DNA from: Rhodospirillales bacterium | Lineage (GTDB): Bacteria > Pseudomonadota > Alphaproteobacteria > Rhodospirillales > Casp-alpha2 | Assembly (NCBI GenBank): GCA_017640505.1 | Contig: JAEPQO010000001.1 | Coordinates: 1,876,625-1,940,624, forward strand | DNA: 64,000 bases | Reading direction: 5' to 3' | Shown: positions 15,539-24,532 of the stretch, one piece after another | Layout of the letters: each line of letters begins with the position of its first letter | Position numbering within the stretch: position 1 is the first letter of the stretch | The notes under the pieces: generated by a model | Seen by the model: the letters and a program-made list of their open reading frames with translations, nothing else | The model's database searches: none | What the model was told of the DNA's origin: nothing | Position numbers and translations under genes: made by a program

Positions 15539-16015
15539 ATGCAAAAATCACTGAATATCGACCCTGAGAAGTGTACCGGGTGCCTGCAGTGCGAACTCGC
15601 ATGCTCGTACGACAACGAGAGCGTGTTCAATCCTGCCAAATCCCGGATCAAGGTTTTCTCTTTCCACGAGAAGGGACGCTTTGTCCCCTATACATGTACA
15701 CAATGCGACGAGGCATGGTGCATGCATGCGTGTCCCGTCGACGCGATCACGCTCGACAAGGCGACCGGCGCCAAGATCGTCCATGACAATCTCTGTGTTG
15801 GCTGCAAGGTCTGCACTATTGCCTGCCCGTTCGGCACCGTGAACTACAACGCGGATACCGGCAAAGTCGTCAAATGCGATCTCTGCGAGGGTGAGCCGGA
15901 ATGCGCCAAGGCATGTCCGACCGACGCCATCACGTACGTGGACGCGAACTGGACCGGGCTCGACAAGATGCGCGCCTGGGCCGAGAAAACCGACGCCGGC
16001 CAGGCCACGGCCTGA
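15539..16015 (+). CDS. aorA: Four-cluster ferredoxin-like subunit of aldehyde oxidoreductase (AorA type)
   Basis: A 158-residue polyferredoxin expected to carry four [4Fe-4S] clusters and move electrons between the tungsten subunit and the FAD subunit. Cysteine groups are CTGCLQCELAC, CTQCDEAWCMHACP, CVGCKVCTIACP and CDLCEGEPECAKACP. The fold is of the HycB/DMSO-reductase B type. The start was set at 15539 because GGGAG lies nine bases upstream; the longer frame from 15500 lacks a ribosome-binding site. It begins the five-gene operon. The arrangement ferredoxin, AOR, FAD reductase matches the bacterial AorABC enzyme described from Aromatoleum. Confidence 0.85.
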   Translation: MQKSLNIDPEKCTGCLQCELACSYDNESVFNPAKSRIKVFSFHEKGRFVPYTCTQCDEAWCMHACPVDAITLDKATGAKIVHDNLCVGCKVCTIACPFGTVNYNADTGKVVKCDLCEGEPECAKACPTDAITYVDANWTGLDKMRAWAEKTDAGQATA

Positions 16016-16035
16016 GCAATAGGGAGGAAAACATC

Positions 16036-17883
16036 ATGGCATGGGCAAAAAACATCCTCCGCGTCAATTTGACCGAGGGAACATGTAAGAATGAACCACT
16101 CAACATGGAGTGGGCGGACAAGTATCTGGGCCAGCGCGGCCTCGCGACGAAGTATTTCGTCGAGGAAGTCGATCCGAAGGTCGACCCGCTGAGCCCCGAC
16201 AACAAGCTGATCATGGCGACCGGGCCGCTGACCGGCACCTGCGCATCGACGGCGGGGCGCTATTCCGTCATCACCAAGGGTGCGTTGACGGGGGCGATCG
16301 CGTGCTCGAACTCCGGCGGGTTCTTCGGCAACGAAATGAAGAACGCCGGCTACGACATGATCATTTTCGAGGGCAAGGCGAAATCGCCTGTCTATCTGTT
16401 CATCGATAACGATGACGCGAAGCTGGTTGACGCGGGTGACATGTGGGGGACCAGCGTCTGGGATACCGAGGATGCGATCAAGCAGAAGCATCAGGATCCG
16501 CAGATCCGTGTCGCCTCAATCGGTGTTTCCGGTGAAAAAGGCGTGAAGTATGCCTGCGTCGTCAACGACTATCACCGTGCGGCCGGGCGCTCCGGTGTCG
16601 GCACCGTGATGGGCGCCAAGAACCTCAAGGCCGTTGCCATTCGTGGCACCAAGGGCGTTGGCGTCAAGGACGCCGGCCGGTTCTTCGAGGCCGCGGCCGC
16701 GGGTAAAGCGGTATTGGCGGGGAACGCGGTGACCGGTGAAGGCTTGCCTGCGTTCGGCACCCAGGTGCTGATGAACGTGATCAACGAAACCGGGGCACTG
16801 CCGACACGGAACCACCGCGACGTGCAGTTCGACGGTGCGCATTCGATCTCGGCGGAAGCGATGGCCGAGCCGCGTGAATCCGACGGCAAACCGAACCTGG
16901 TTCGCAACTCGGCGTGTTTCGGCTGCACGATTGCGTGCGGGCGGATCTCGACCATCGACCGGACCCACTACACGGTGGCCGAACGGCCGCAGTACCAGAT
17001 TGCTTCCGGTGGTCTCGAATACGAGGCGGCATGGGCGCTGGGGGCGGCAACCGGTGTCGATGATCTCGACGCACTGACGTTCGCCAACTTCATCTGCAAC
17101 GAGCAGGGGTACGACCCGATTTCGTTCGGTGCCACGGTCGGCGCGGCGATGGAGATGTACGAGGACGGCTATATCACCGACAAGGACACCGGTGGTATCG
17201 AGCTCAAGTTCGGCAGTGCCAAGGCGCTGACGGATATTGCCGAATTGACCGGCAGGGGCGAGGGCTTCGGTGCCGAGATCGGCCTTGGGTCCAAGCTTCT
17301 CTGCGAGAAGTACGGTCATCCGGAACTGTCGATGTCGGTTAAGGGTCAGGAATTCCCGGCCTACGACTCGCGCGGTATCCAGGGCATGGGCCTGACGTAC
17401 GCCACGTCCAACCGGGGCGCCTGTCACCTGCGCTCTTACACCGTGGCGTCAGAGGTGCTGGGCATCCCCGAAAAGACCGATCCGTTGGTCTCTGACGGCA
17501 AGGCCGGCCTCGTGAAAGCGTTCCAGGATGCGACCGCGGTGTTTGACAGTGCGGGCATCTGCGTCTTCACGTCGTTTGCCTGGTCGCTCGAGGACGTCGC
17601 GCCGCAGATCGATGCGGCCTGTGACGGCGAATGGTCGGTCGAGAAGCTGCTCGAAGTCGGAGAGCGGGTCTGGAATCTGGAGCGGAATTTCAACAATGCC
17701 GCCGGGTTCACCGCCGCCGACGACAAGCTGCCGGAACGGCTGGTCAAGGATGCCGCCAAGACCGGTCCCGCGAAAGGGCTGACCAACCAGCTCGACAAGA
17801 TGCTGCCGGAGTACTACCAGCTCCGTGGCTGGACCCCGGACGGCGTACCGACCAACGAGACACTGAGTCGTCTCGGACTCTGA
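16036..17883 (+). CDS. aorB: Tungsten-containing aldehyde ferredoxin oxidoreductase large subunit (AorB type)
   Basis: A 615-residue enzyme of the AOR family, which oxidises aldehydes to acids with a tungsten bis-pyranopterin and one [4Fe-4S] cluster. The start MAWAKNILRVNLTEG and the YSVITKGALTGAIACSNSGG segment are typical of the N-terminal cofactor domain. CFGCTIACGR (Cys294, 297, 301) gives three of the four cluster ligands; the fourth is a Cys near residue 505 in GICVFTSF. SASGG-type cofactor loops and DSRGIQGMGLTYATSNRGACH are also present. AGGGAGGA precedes the ATG at 16036. No dedicated tungstate transporter is seen in the window. Confidence 0.93.
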   Translation: MAWAKNILRVNLTEGTCKNEPLNMEWADKYLGQRGLATKYFVEEVDPKVDPLSPDNKLIMATGPLTGTCASTAGRYSVITKGALTGAIACSNSGGFFGNEMKNAGYDMIIFEGKAKSPVYLFIDNDDAKLVDAGDMWGTSVWDTEDAIKQKHQDPQIRVASIGVSGEKGVKYACVVNDYHRAAGRSGVGTVMGAKNLKAVAIRGTKGVGVKDAGRFFEAAAAGKAVLAGNAVTGEGLPAFGTQVLMNVINETGALPTRNHRDVQFDGAHSISAEAMAEPRESDGKPNLVRNSACFGCTIACGRISTIDRTHYTVAERPQYQIASGGLEYEAAWALGAATGVDDLDALTFANFICNEQGYDPISFGATVGAAMEMYEDGYITDKDTGGIELKFGSAKALTDIAELTGRGEGFGAEIGLGSKLLCEKYGHPELSMSVKGQEFPAYDSRGIQGMGLTYATSNRGACHLRSYTVASEVLGIPEKTDPLVSDGKAGLVKAFQDATAVFDSAGICVFTSFAWSLEDVAPQIDAACDGEWSVEKLLEVGERVWNLERNFNNAAGFTAADDKLPERLVKDAAKTGPAKGLTNQLDKMLPEYYQLRGWTPDGVPTNETLSRLGL

Positions 17884-17946
17884 CGGTTATGGGGAGGCGT
17901 TCCGGGTTGCCCGGCGCCTCCCTGACCATCTCTCGGAGGAAACAAA

Positions 17947-19191
17947 ATGACGTATGTAATCATCGGTGCCGGTCCTGCCGGTGTCACCGCTGCCGACACG
18001 CTTCGCAAGGCCGATCCGTCCACCGACGTGGTCATGATCGGCTCGGAACCGGAACCGCCTTATTCGCGCATGGCGATTCCGTATGTGCTGACCGGCCTGA
18101 TCAAGGAAGAAGGCACGTACCTGCGCAAGGATGACGGGCACTACGACGCCAACGCCATTCAGTACCGTCAGGGTATCGTGGCGTCGATCGATCCCGCCAA
18201 GAAAACGCTCAAGCTCGAAGACGGGAGCGAGCAGGCCTATTCCAAACTACTGATCGCGACGGGGGCCAGTCCGGTAAAGCCGCCTGTCGAAGGACTCGAT
18301 CTGCCGGCGGTTCATCACTGCTGGACGCTCGAGGACTGCCGCAACATCATCAAGTACGCCGACAAGGGCGCCGACGTGGTTCTGATGGGCGCCGGGTTCA
18401 TCGGTTGCATCATCATGGAGGCGCTGGCCGAGCGCGGCGTCAATCTGACCGTTGTCGAAGCGCTGGACCGGATGGTGCCGCGCATGATGAACGAGGCGGC
18501 CGGCAACATGGTCAAGGCATGGTGCGAGACAAAGGGCGTGAACGTCCTGACGTCGACCAAGGTGACCAAGATCGAAGCCTCCGGTGATAAGCAGGATACG
18601 CTCAAGGTTGATCTCGACAGCGGGGATCAAATCCCGGCGCATCTTGTCGTCGTCGCGACAGGCGTGAAATCGAACATCGGCTTCGTCGAAGGTTCCGGCA
18701 TGAAGACGGAGGAGGGTATCCTCGTCGACGAGTTCATGCGTTCCAGTGTTGATGATATTTACGCCGCGGGGGATTGCGCGCAGGGGCCCGATTTCTCGAC
18801 CGGCGCCTGGGCCGTGCACGCGGTGCAGCCCACCGCCGTCGACCATGGGCGCATCGCCGCGCTGAACATGGCCGGCAAGCCCGCGCCCTACAAGGGTAGC
18901 CTGAACATGAACGTCCTCGATACGGTCGGTCTCATATCTGCCAGTTTCGGCAAGTGGGATGGCATCAAGGGCGGCGACCATGCGGAGGCCATCGACACGG
19001 ACAATTTCCGCTACATGCGGCTCGAATTCGATGGCGACAAGATCGTCGGCGCATTGTCGCTCGGGCGAACGGACCACATCGGCGTGCTTCGCGGTCTGAT
19101 CCAGACGGAAGTGCCGCTCGGTGACTGGAAGCAGAAGCTGATGGCCGATCCGCATCTCATTGCCGATGCCTATGTGGCGTGTTCGCAGTAA
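17947..19191 (+). CDS. aorC: FAD-dependent NAD(P)H oxidoreductase subunit of the AOR complex (AorC type)
   Basis: A 414-residue flavoprotein of the pyridine-nucleotide-disulfide reductase superfamily. It has two Rossmann motifs: the FAD site VIIGAGPAGVTAADTLR at the N-terminus and the NAD(P) site VVLMGAGFIGCIIMEALAERG at about residue 145. The second FAD motif, DIYAAGDCAQG, is at about residue 270. No redox CxxC is present at the disulfide reductase position. In AorABC this subunit couples aldehyde oxidation to NAD reduction. GGAGG precedes the ATG, and the 63 bp from aorB fit a common transcript. Confidence 0.9.
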   Translation: MTYVIIGAGPAGVTAADTLRKADPSTDVVMIGSEPEPPYSRMAIPYVLTGLIKEEGTYLRKDDGHYDANAIQYRQGIVASIDPAKKTLKLEDGSEQAYSKLLIATGASPVKPPVEGLDLPAVHHCWTLEDCRNIIKYADKGADVVLMGAGFIGCIIMEALAERGVNLTVVEALDRMVPRMMNEAAGNMVKAWCETKGVNVLTSTKVTKIEASGDKQDTLKVDLDSGDQIPAHLVVVATGVKSNIGFVEGSGMKTEEGILVDEFMRSSVDDIYAAGDCAQGPDFSTGAWAVHAVQPTAVDHGRIAALNMAGKPAPYKGSLNMNVLDTVGLISASFGKWDGIKGGDHAEAIDTDNFRYMRLEFDGDKIVGALSLGRTDHIGVLRGLIQTEVPLGDWKQKLMADPHLIADAYVACSQ

Positions 19192-19209
19192 CGGAGGCCG
19201 TCTCGTCGC

Positions 19210-19461
19210 ATGAAAATTCGCATCAAGCTGTATGCATCGCTGGCGGAGTACCTGCCGGCGGATGCGGTCAAGAATGAGGCGGATCTGGAGGTCAACGACG
19301 GCACGACTCCCACGCAGGTGATATCCCGCCTCGGCTTACCCGAACGGATGTGCCACATGGTTCTGGTCAACGGTGTCTATATTGCGCCCGACGAGCGTCT
19401 GGAAAAGGTGCTGGAAGAAGGCGATCACCTGGCGATCTGGCCGCCGGTGGCGGGCGGTTGA
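19210..19461 (+). CDS. aorD: MoaD/ThiS-family sulfur carrier protein
   Basis: An 83-residue beta-grasp protein ending in VAGG, the double-glycine tail that is adenylated and thiocarboxylated in MoaD and ThiS proteins. The fold is supported by the start KIRIKLYASLAEYLP and by LEEGDHLAIWPPVAGG. Located 18 bp after the FAD subunit gene, it most likely supplies sulfur for the pterin dithiolene of the tungsten cofactor specific to this enzyme. The symbol follows the Aromatoleum operon layout and is tentative. Confidence 0.85.
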   Translation: MKIRIKLYASLAEYLPADAVKNEADLEVNDGTTPTQVISRLGLPERMCHMVLVNGVYIAPDERLEKVLEEGDHLAIWPPVAGG

Positions 19462-19473
19462 CCGCGTAAGCCG

Positions 19474-19773
19474 ATGACATCAGCCCCTTTTATCGTGACC
19501 AAGCAAATGGGGATCACGCACCACGAGTTCGTCCGGCTCTTACCACGCGCCGTGAGAAGTCACCATTTTTGGGTTCACGACGCGCACGTGCGGGTCGAAG
19601 AAGGGCATGGGAAACACATCGATATCGAACTCGGGCCCGAGGAGATGCGTCAGATTGCCCTGATGCGGATCGCGGCGACGGAGGTGACGCTATCTTTTCA
19701 CGGGTACTCGGAAGCCGAACGGAAGGCGTTTCTGGAACAATTCGACCGCGCCTATCATCGCGGCGGGGGCTGA
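19474..19773 (+). CDS. His-rich small protein of unknown function at the end of the AOR operon
   Basis: A 99-residue soluble protein, 12 bp downstream of the MoaD-like gene. Ten of 99 residues are histidine, several clustered in SHHFWVHDAHVRVEEGHGKH. No Cys, signal peptide or membrane segment is present, and it ends in GGG. I do not recognise a family. Its position suggests a maturation or assembly factor for the tungsten enzyme, and the paired histidines could bind a metal or oxyanion. By layout it sits where aorE is found in the Aromatoleum operon, but I cannot confirm homology. Confidence 0.65.
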   Translation: MTSAPFIVTKQMGITHHEFVRLLPRAVRSHHFWVHDAHVRVEEGHGKHIDIELGPEEMRQIALMRIAATEVTLSFHGYSEAERKAFLEQFDRAYHRGGG

Positions 19774-20412
19774 TCACTCCGCCGCCGATTTCGTTTTTCC
19801 GGCGACAGCCGCATAATCGTCCTTCATCCGCGCGATGCCACGTTCTAGAAACGAATCCCGCATGGCATGCCCATTGCCCGGACGCGCCGTCATTTCAGAA
19901 ACAGGCGTCGGGTTGGTGACGGCCGGCCAGTGGCCCGGCTGTTCATGTGCGCCCTCAGCGGCGATCTTCATCGGTTCGTCGTCTTCGATCGCGGGCGGCT
20001 GCGTTACCTCAATACAATCCCACGTGATTTCGAGCGGGATGTTGTTCGGATCGAAGAAATAGATCGACCAGAGCGTGCCGTGGTCGATGGCGCCGGTCAC
20101 CTCCAGGCCTGCAGCCTCCAGCTTGTCCTTGAAGCCGAACAGCTCTTCGCGGCTGGCGACGGTAAACGACACGTGGTCGAAACCGAGCGGCGCGCTGGTC
20201 GGGCTGCCGTGGAATTTTTCCTGCATCACGCTGGCGCCGTCGTATTCGAAAAAAGCGACCTGCGTATTGCCGCAGCGAAAGAAGTAGTGCCGGAAGCCGT
20301 CATGGCCGATCCCGGAGTGCAACTCCATGCCAAGCAAATCGCGATAAAACCGAATTGTCGCTGTCATGTCGGGCGTAATGAACGCCAGATGATTGATTCC
20401 GGTGAGTTGCAT
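19774..20412 (-). CDS. VOC (glyoxalase/dioxygenase) superfamily protein
   Basis: A 212-residue protein with a vicinal-oxygen-chelate domain at about residues 1-135. Candidate metal ligands are in INHLAF (His), FDHVSF (His) and IPLEITWD (Glu), with the usual two beta-alpha-beta modules between them. The C-terminal 75 residues are a polar tail rich in Glu, Pro and Ala and are not part of the VOC fold. The gene is convergent with the AOR operon and abuts its last stop codon. The substrate is unknown; glyoxalase, ring-cleaving dioxygenase and resistance proteins share this fold. Confidence 0.8.
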   Translation of the reverse strand: MQLTGINHLAFITPDMTATIRFYRDLLGMELHSGIGHDGFRHYFFRCGNTQVAFFEYDGASVMQEKFHGSPTSAPLGFDHVSFTVASREELFGFKDKLEAAGLEVTGAIDHGTLWSIYFFDPNNIPLEITWDCIEVTQPPAIEDDEPMKIAAEGAHEQPGHWPAVTNPTPVSEMTARPGNGHAMRDSFLERGIARMKDDYAAVAGKTKSAAE

Positions 20413-20483
20413 GAATGCCTCCTTCGGCTGTCGCGCGTGGCGACAGTATAACCGGAAAAGGGCGTGCGCGAAATTCGCCGACG

Positions 20484-21887
20484 TCAGGCGTAGGGGTTCT
20501 TGCCCGACCGGGTGTAGATACGGATCGGCACGCCATCCAGGCCGAAGTCGTCGCGAAGGCCGTTCGCCAGATAGCGAAGATAACTGTCGGGCAGCTTTCC
20601 GGCCGTTGACGAGAACAGATAGAACGTTGGCGGGCGCGTCTTGGCCTGCGTCGCATAGCGGATCGTCAGGCGCTTGCCGTGCGATCCCATGGGCGGCGGA
20701 TGCGCTTCGAGCATGGTCGAGAGCCAGCGGTTCAGCGCGCCCGTGGGCACGCGTGCGTTCCAGAGATCGAAGACCTCGAATATCGTCGGCATCAACTTGT
20801 CGACACCGCGCCCGGTGAGTGCCGACATGGTTACGACGCGTACGCCGCGGATTTGCTGCAATGACGTCTGAAGGCGATCCTTGATCATGGCCATCGTTTC
20901 ACTGCGGTTGGCGACGCTGTCCCACTTGTTGACGGCAATGATAAGGGCCCGGCCCTCATCCACGACCTTGCGTGCTATTGTCAGGTCCTGTTTTTCAAGC
21001 GGCTGTTCGGCATCGAGCAGCAGCACAACGACTTGCGCGTACTGGATCGCCCGGAAGGTATCGTTGACGGCCAGATACTCCAGTTTCTCCTGCACGCGGG
21101 CCTGCTTGCGCAGCCCGGCGGTATCGACCATGCGGATGTCGCGGCCTTCCCACGTCCAGTGCGTGGCGATGGCGTCGCGGGTAATGCCGGCTTCCGGGCC
21201 GGTCAGCATGCGTTCCTCGCCCAGCAGGCGATTGACCAGCGTCGACTTGCCGGCGTTGGGACGTCCGACGATGGCCAGCCTCAGCGGTCCGGCGAGCACC
21301 TTCTCATCGTCGTCCTCTTCGCCGCTGTCCGCGGGAATCAGATCGTCGTCGCCGGAAAGCGCGGCTGCTTCACGCGCGGCGACGGCTTCCGCTTCTTCAC
21401 GGAAGGGGACGAGTGCATCGTAAAGACCTTCCAGTCCCAACCCGTGCTCGGCAGAAAGCGGCAAAGGATCGCCAAGTCCAAGGCTGTAGGCCTCAAGGAG
21501 GCCGGCCTCCGCCTGCGCGCCCTCGCATTTGTTGGCGGCCAGGATGACCGGCGTGTTCTGCGTCCGCAGCCATTGTGCGAAGTGAGCGTCCGTCGGTGTC
21601 ACGCCGGCACGGGCGTCGATCAGCAGAAGCGCGACGTCGGCTTCGGCCACGGCTTGTTCCGTCTGCTGACGCATTCGGCTTTCGATGCTGTCGTCGGTGG
21701 CTTCTTCAAGTCCCGCTGTATCGAGAATGCGGAACTTCAGATCGGAAATCGACGCATCTCCCTCGCGGCGGTCGCGGGTGACGCCGGGCGTGTCGTCGAC
21801 GATCGCCAGCCGCTTGCCGACCAGGCGGTTAAACAGCGTCGACTTGCCGACGTTGGGTCGGCCAATGATGGCAAGGGTGAAGGTCAT
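20484..21887 (-). CDS. der: Ribosome assembly GTPase Der (EngA)
   Basis: A 467-residue double GTPase required for 50S subunit maturation. The first G domain has [29 protein letters not shown] and the guanine-specificity motif NKCEG. The second has [24 protein letters not shown] and NKWD. The C-terminal KH-like domain ends in GKNPYA. The linker between the G domains is acidic (SGEEDDDEK). It follows yfgM and bamB on the same strand, 26 bp after bamB, an order also seen in other proteobacteria. Confidence 0.96.
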   Translation of the reverse strand: MTFTLAIIGRPNVGKSTLFNRLVGKRLAIVDDTPGVTRDRREGDASISDLKFRILDTAGLEEATDDSIESRMRQQTEQAVAEADVALLLIDARAGVTPTDAHFAQWLRTQNTPVILAANKCEGAQAEAGLLEAYSLGLGDPLPLSAEHGLGLEGLYDALVPFREEAEAVAAREAAALSGDDDLIPADSGEEDDDEKVLAGPLRLAIVGRPNAGKSTLVNRLLGEERMLTGPEAGITRDAIATHWTWEGRDIRMVDTAGLRKQARVQEKLEYLAVNDTFRAIQYAQVVVLLLDAEQPLEKQDLTIARKVVDEGRALIIAVNKWDSVANRSETMAMIKDRLQTSLQQIRGVRVVTMSALTGRGVDKLMPTIFEVFDLWNARVPTGALNRWLSTMLEAHPPPMGSHGKRLTIRYATQAKTRPPTFYLFSSTAGKLPDSYLRYLANGLRDDFGLDGVPIRIYTRSGKNPYA

Positions 21888-21913
21888 GTGTCGGGTCTAG
21901 CCGTGCGCCCGTG

Positions 21914-23278
21914 TCACCGGTAAACGACGAGGTCGGCGTCGTTGGCAAGGAAGATAACCGAGCCGTTGGCGACAATCGGGGGAACGGACACGCCGTCCGG
22001 CAGTTCCACGGTGCCGAGGAGGCGGCCGTTGTACGGCGAGATGGCAAGAGCTTCGTCATTTGACCCGGCGACGATCAGCCGGTCGCTGACCAGAATCGGC
22101 CCGGTCCAGATGATCGGGTCTTCCTTGTCTTCCGGGTCCTCGAAGCGCGGCAGCCCGGTCACCCAGAGAACCTTGCCGTCTTCGCGCGAGACACAGATCA
22201 GCTCGTTCTCGTTGGTTATGGTGTAAATGTAGTCACCGGCAATCCAGGGGCTTTCGGTGCCGCCGATTTCCCGTGCCCAGTTGCGCCGGCCTGTCCGCAG
22301 GTCGATTGACGCCATGACGCCGGCATGACTGATCGCGATTACCCGGCCCCGGTCGATGACTGGGCGGCCGCGAATTTGCGCGAGCGAGGCGACGGCGTCC
22401 GTGCGGCGGATCGATACGAGGTTGTCCTGCCACTGCACGCGGCCCGTATCGGCGCGAAGGGCATAAAGCTCGCCCGACGAATAGGGAACGACGACGATGC
22501 CATTGTCGACGGCAGGACTTGCGCCACCCAGCAGAGCTGCCGTTTCCTGGCTGCCCTGGTGCGTCCAGAGCGTTTTGCCGTCCCGCGCATCAAGCGCGAT
22601 GAGGTTGTTGTCTACCGTAACCACGAACACCCGCCCGCCACGCACGGTTGGTTGAACGCGCATCGGGATGCCGATCCTCTCCTGCCATACGACTTGGCCC
22701 GTTTTCGCGTCGACGGCGAATACGACCCCGAAACCTGTGGCAACGAACACGCGGCCGCGTTCATAGGCGATTCCGCCGCCGATATGGCCTTCGTCGTCCT
22801 CTTCCGGTTCAAGGTCGAGGTCCCAGATCGTGTCGCCGTCGTCGAGGCGGTATGCGGTCAGTTCGGACTCGGTATCGAGTGCGAAGACCACGCCGTCACC
22901 GACAATCGGCGTCGCTACAAACCGAAGTTCATCGTCGGCGCCGGTGCCGATGTCACGGCTCCAGACTTCGTCGATATTGTCGCGCACCGCGATGTGGTGC
23001 ATGGCATGGTTGGCGTAACCACCGGCCATCGGCCAGCTGTCGTTCGGCGTTGGTGCGGGCAGGACGACGTTCGCCTCGCCGGGTGCAACGTCTGCCCGCA
23101 GGCTGCGCTCGTTAGCGAGCACCGCAATCCGTTCACCGGGCAGCGGTTTTTGTTTCTTGTCGAACGGGTCCAGACGCTTGAGCGTGTCACAGCCACTCAG
23201 ACCAGCGGTGACCGCGATGAGGGCGGCAAGCACAATGGTCCGGGAGTATGCTGTAAAGTTTCTCAAGAAGAACCTCAT
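21914..23278 (-). CDS. bamB: Outer membrane protein assembly factor BamB (lipoprotein)
   Basis: A 454-residue lipoprotein of the BAM complex that helps fold outer-membrane beta-barrels. The ATG at 23278 was chosen because it overlaps the upstream gene by ATGA and gives a clean signal peptide ending in the lipobox LSGC. A longer upstream reading would mask that signal. The mature part is an eight-bladed propeller of PQQ-like repeats, for example VIGDGVVFALDTESELTAY and the repeated GKVLW, TGRVQW and TGQVVW strands. It sits between yfgM and der. Confidence 0.9.
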   Translation of the reverse strand: MRFFLRNFTAYSRTIVLAALIAVTAGLSGCDTLKRLDPFDKKQKPLPGERIAVLANERSLRADVAPGEANVVLPAPTPNDSWPMAGGYANHAMHHIAVRDNIDEVWSRDIGTGADDELRFVATPIVGDGVVFALDTESELTAYRLDDGDTIWDLDLEPEEDDEGHIGGGIAYERGRVFVATGFGVVFAVDAKTGQVVWQERIGIPMRVQPTVRGGRVFVVTVDNNLIALDARDGKTLWTHQGSQETAALLGGASPAVDNGIVVVPYSSGELYALRADTGRVQWQDNLVSIRRTDAVASLAQIRGRPVIDRGRVIAISHAGVMASIDLRTGRRNWAREIGGTESPWIAGDYIYTITNENELICVSREDGKVLWVTGLPRFEDPEDKEDPIIWTGPILVSDRLIVAGSNDEALAISPYNGRLLGTVELPDGVSVPPIVANGSVIFLANDADLVVYR

Positions 23279-23940
23279 TGGCCGATTGCTTGCAGCAGTT
23301 CCTGCGCCCTTGAGCGTACGCCGCCTGGGGCTTGCGGGTCCAGCGCGATTGCCTGCAACCAATCGAGTGCCTTGTCCTTTTGACCGATCGAAATGGCCGC
23401 CACTGCGGAAACTTCACGTGCCGAATGCCGCCAGTTGCCGTTGTCGGCAATCAGCGGCTGCAGATTGTCGATAACCGTCTGCGCGTTGTCATTGCTAAGG
23501 TCGAGCAACTGTACCGCGTTCAGCAACGTTGCCAGATCGCGGAACGATTTTGAGCTGTTGCTGTCGGCGGCAATAGCCGCATAGAGATCCGCGGCTGCCT
23601 GGGCATCGCCGTTTTTCGCCAGCAGGGCTGCGCGCCGAAGTTTCGCCAGGACCTCGATATCGCCAATGCCGTCGCCTTCAAGCTTGGCCAGGCTTTCAAT
23701 GGCATTCTCGGTCTGGCCCTCCTGGGCAAGCGTGGCGGCACCGATGAGGCGATCGGTCGATTCCATCCGGACGCTGCGATCATAGGCCCGCCAGCCCTGA
23801 TAGCTGGCGACGACGACGACCACGGCAACGGCCACGCCGATGACGTAGTTGCCATACGCTTTCCAGAGTTTCTGCGCCTGTTCCTGGCGCAGTTCTTCGT
23901 CGATCTCGCGAATTAGCGCGTCATCATCGTTGTCGGCCAA
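23275..23940 (-). CDS. YfgM-like membrane-anchored tetratricopeptide protein
   Basis: A 221-residue protein with an acidic cytoplasmic N-terminus, one membrane helix at about residues 32-50 (VIGVAVAVVVVVASYQGW), and a periplasmic helical domain with TPR-like repeats. This is the architecture of YfgM, a SecYEG-associated chaperone partner. The start is TTG with GGAG six bases upstream; the next Met lies beyond the membrane helix, so TTG must be used. It is translationally coupled to bamB by ATGA. The region upstream, 23941-24142, is AT-rich and holds only promoters as far as I can see. Confidence 0.85.
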   Translation of the reverse strand: MADNDDDALIREIDEELRQEQAQKLWKAYGNYVIGVAVAVVVVVASYQGWRAYDRSVRMESTDRLIGAATLAQEGQTENAIESLAKLEGDGIGDIEVLAKLRRAALLAKNGDAQAAADLYAAIAADSNSSKSFRDLATLLNAVQLLDLSNDNAQTVIDNLQPLIADNGNWRHSAREVSAVAAISIGQKDKALDWLQAIALDPQAPGGVRSRAQELLQAIGQ

Positions 23941-24142
23941 CGTCGTCTCCGTCCGTTCGGGCCCCGATTGTCGCGGAAGGCCTGATTAAAAAGCGCCCAA
24001 ACATATCGGGGTGGGGGCGGAATGGCAAACGATTGCAGCGGTTTAAGGTGTTAATATACAGGGGTATCCGGCAATTTTCTTAATCCGGCGTTAACCATTG
24101 CTGGAAGATACTGGACCAGTGCCACAAGGAGCCCGTTCCGCG

Positions 24143-24490
24143 ATGAAAAAGACCGCCAAATGGTTCGCCACGGCGTTGATTCTGGTGTCCGCTTTAAGCG
24201 TGTCGGCCTGTGATCCGGTCGTCCTGGGCCCCTTGGAGGGGGTCTCATTGATGGGAACGGACAAGACCGTCGGTGATCACATCATTTCGCTCGGCAGCGG
24301 TAAGGATTGCTCGCGCGTTCGCAAGGAACAGGGCCTGACGTACTGCGTCGAGGATATGCCGCAAATCCGCCAGAATATCTACTGTTACCGCGACCTGGGC
24401 GGCGTGACCTGTTATGATCGTTCAAACCCGCATGGCCCTAATCAGAACCAGCAACGGGTTGACCGAAACGCGCATAATCTGCCGAATTGA
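24143..24490 (+). CDS. Small cysteine-containing lipoprotein of unknown function
   Basis: A 115-residue protein with a lipoprotein signal peptide: MKKTAKWFATALILVSALSVSAC, with the lipid Cys at residue 23. The mature part has SLMGTDKTVGDHIISLGSGKDCS and four further cysteines in DCS, TYC, IYC and VTC, likely two disulfides. The C-terminus is rich in Asn and Gln. I know this pattern only as an uncharacterised alphaproteobacterial lipoprotein family. AAGGAG precedes the ATG at 24143, and an upstream in-frame codon at 24098 lacks support. It lies 42 bp before the Sel1 gene. Confidence 0.75.
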   Translation: MKKTAKWFATALILVSALSVSACDPVVLGPLEGVSLMGTDKTVGDHIISLGSGKDCSRVRKEQGLTYCVEDMPQIRQNIYCYRDLGGVTCYDRSNPHGPNQNQQRVDRNAHNLPN

Positions 24491-24532
24491 CCGTGCTCCA
24501 GTCCGGGCATGGCCCCGGCGCAGGGTTGGTGA

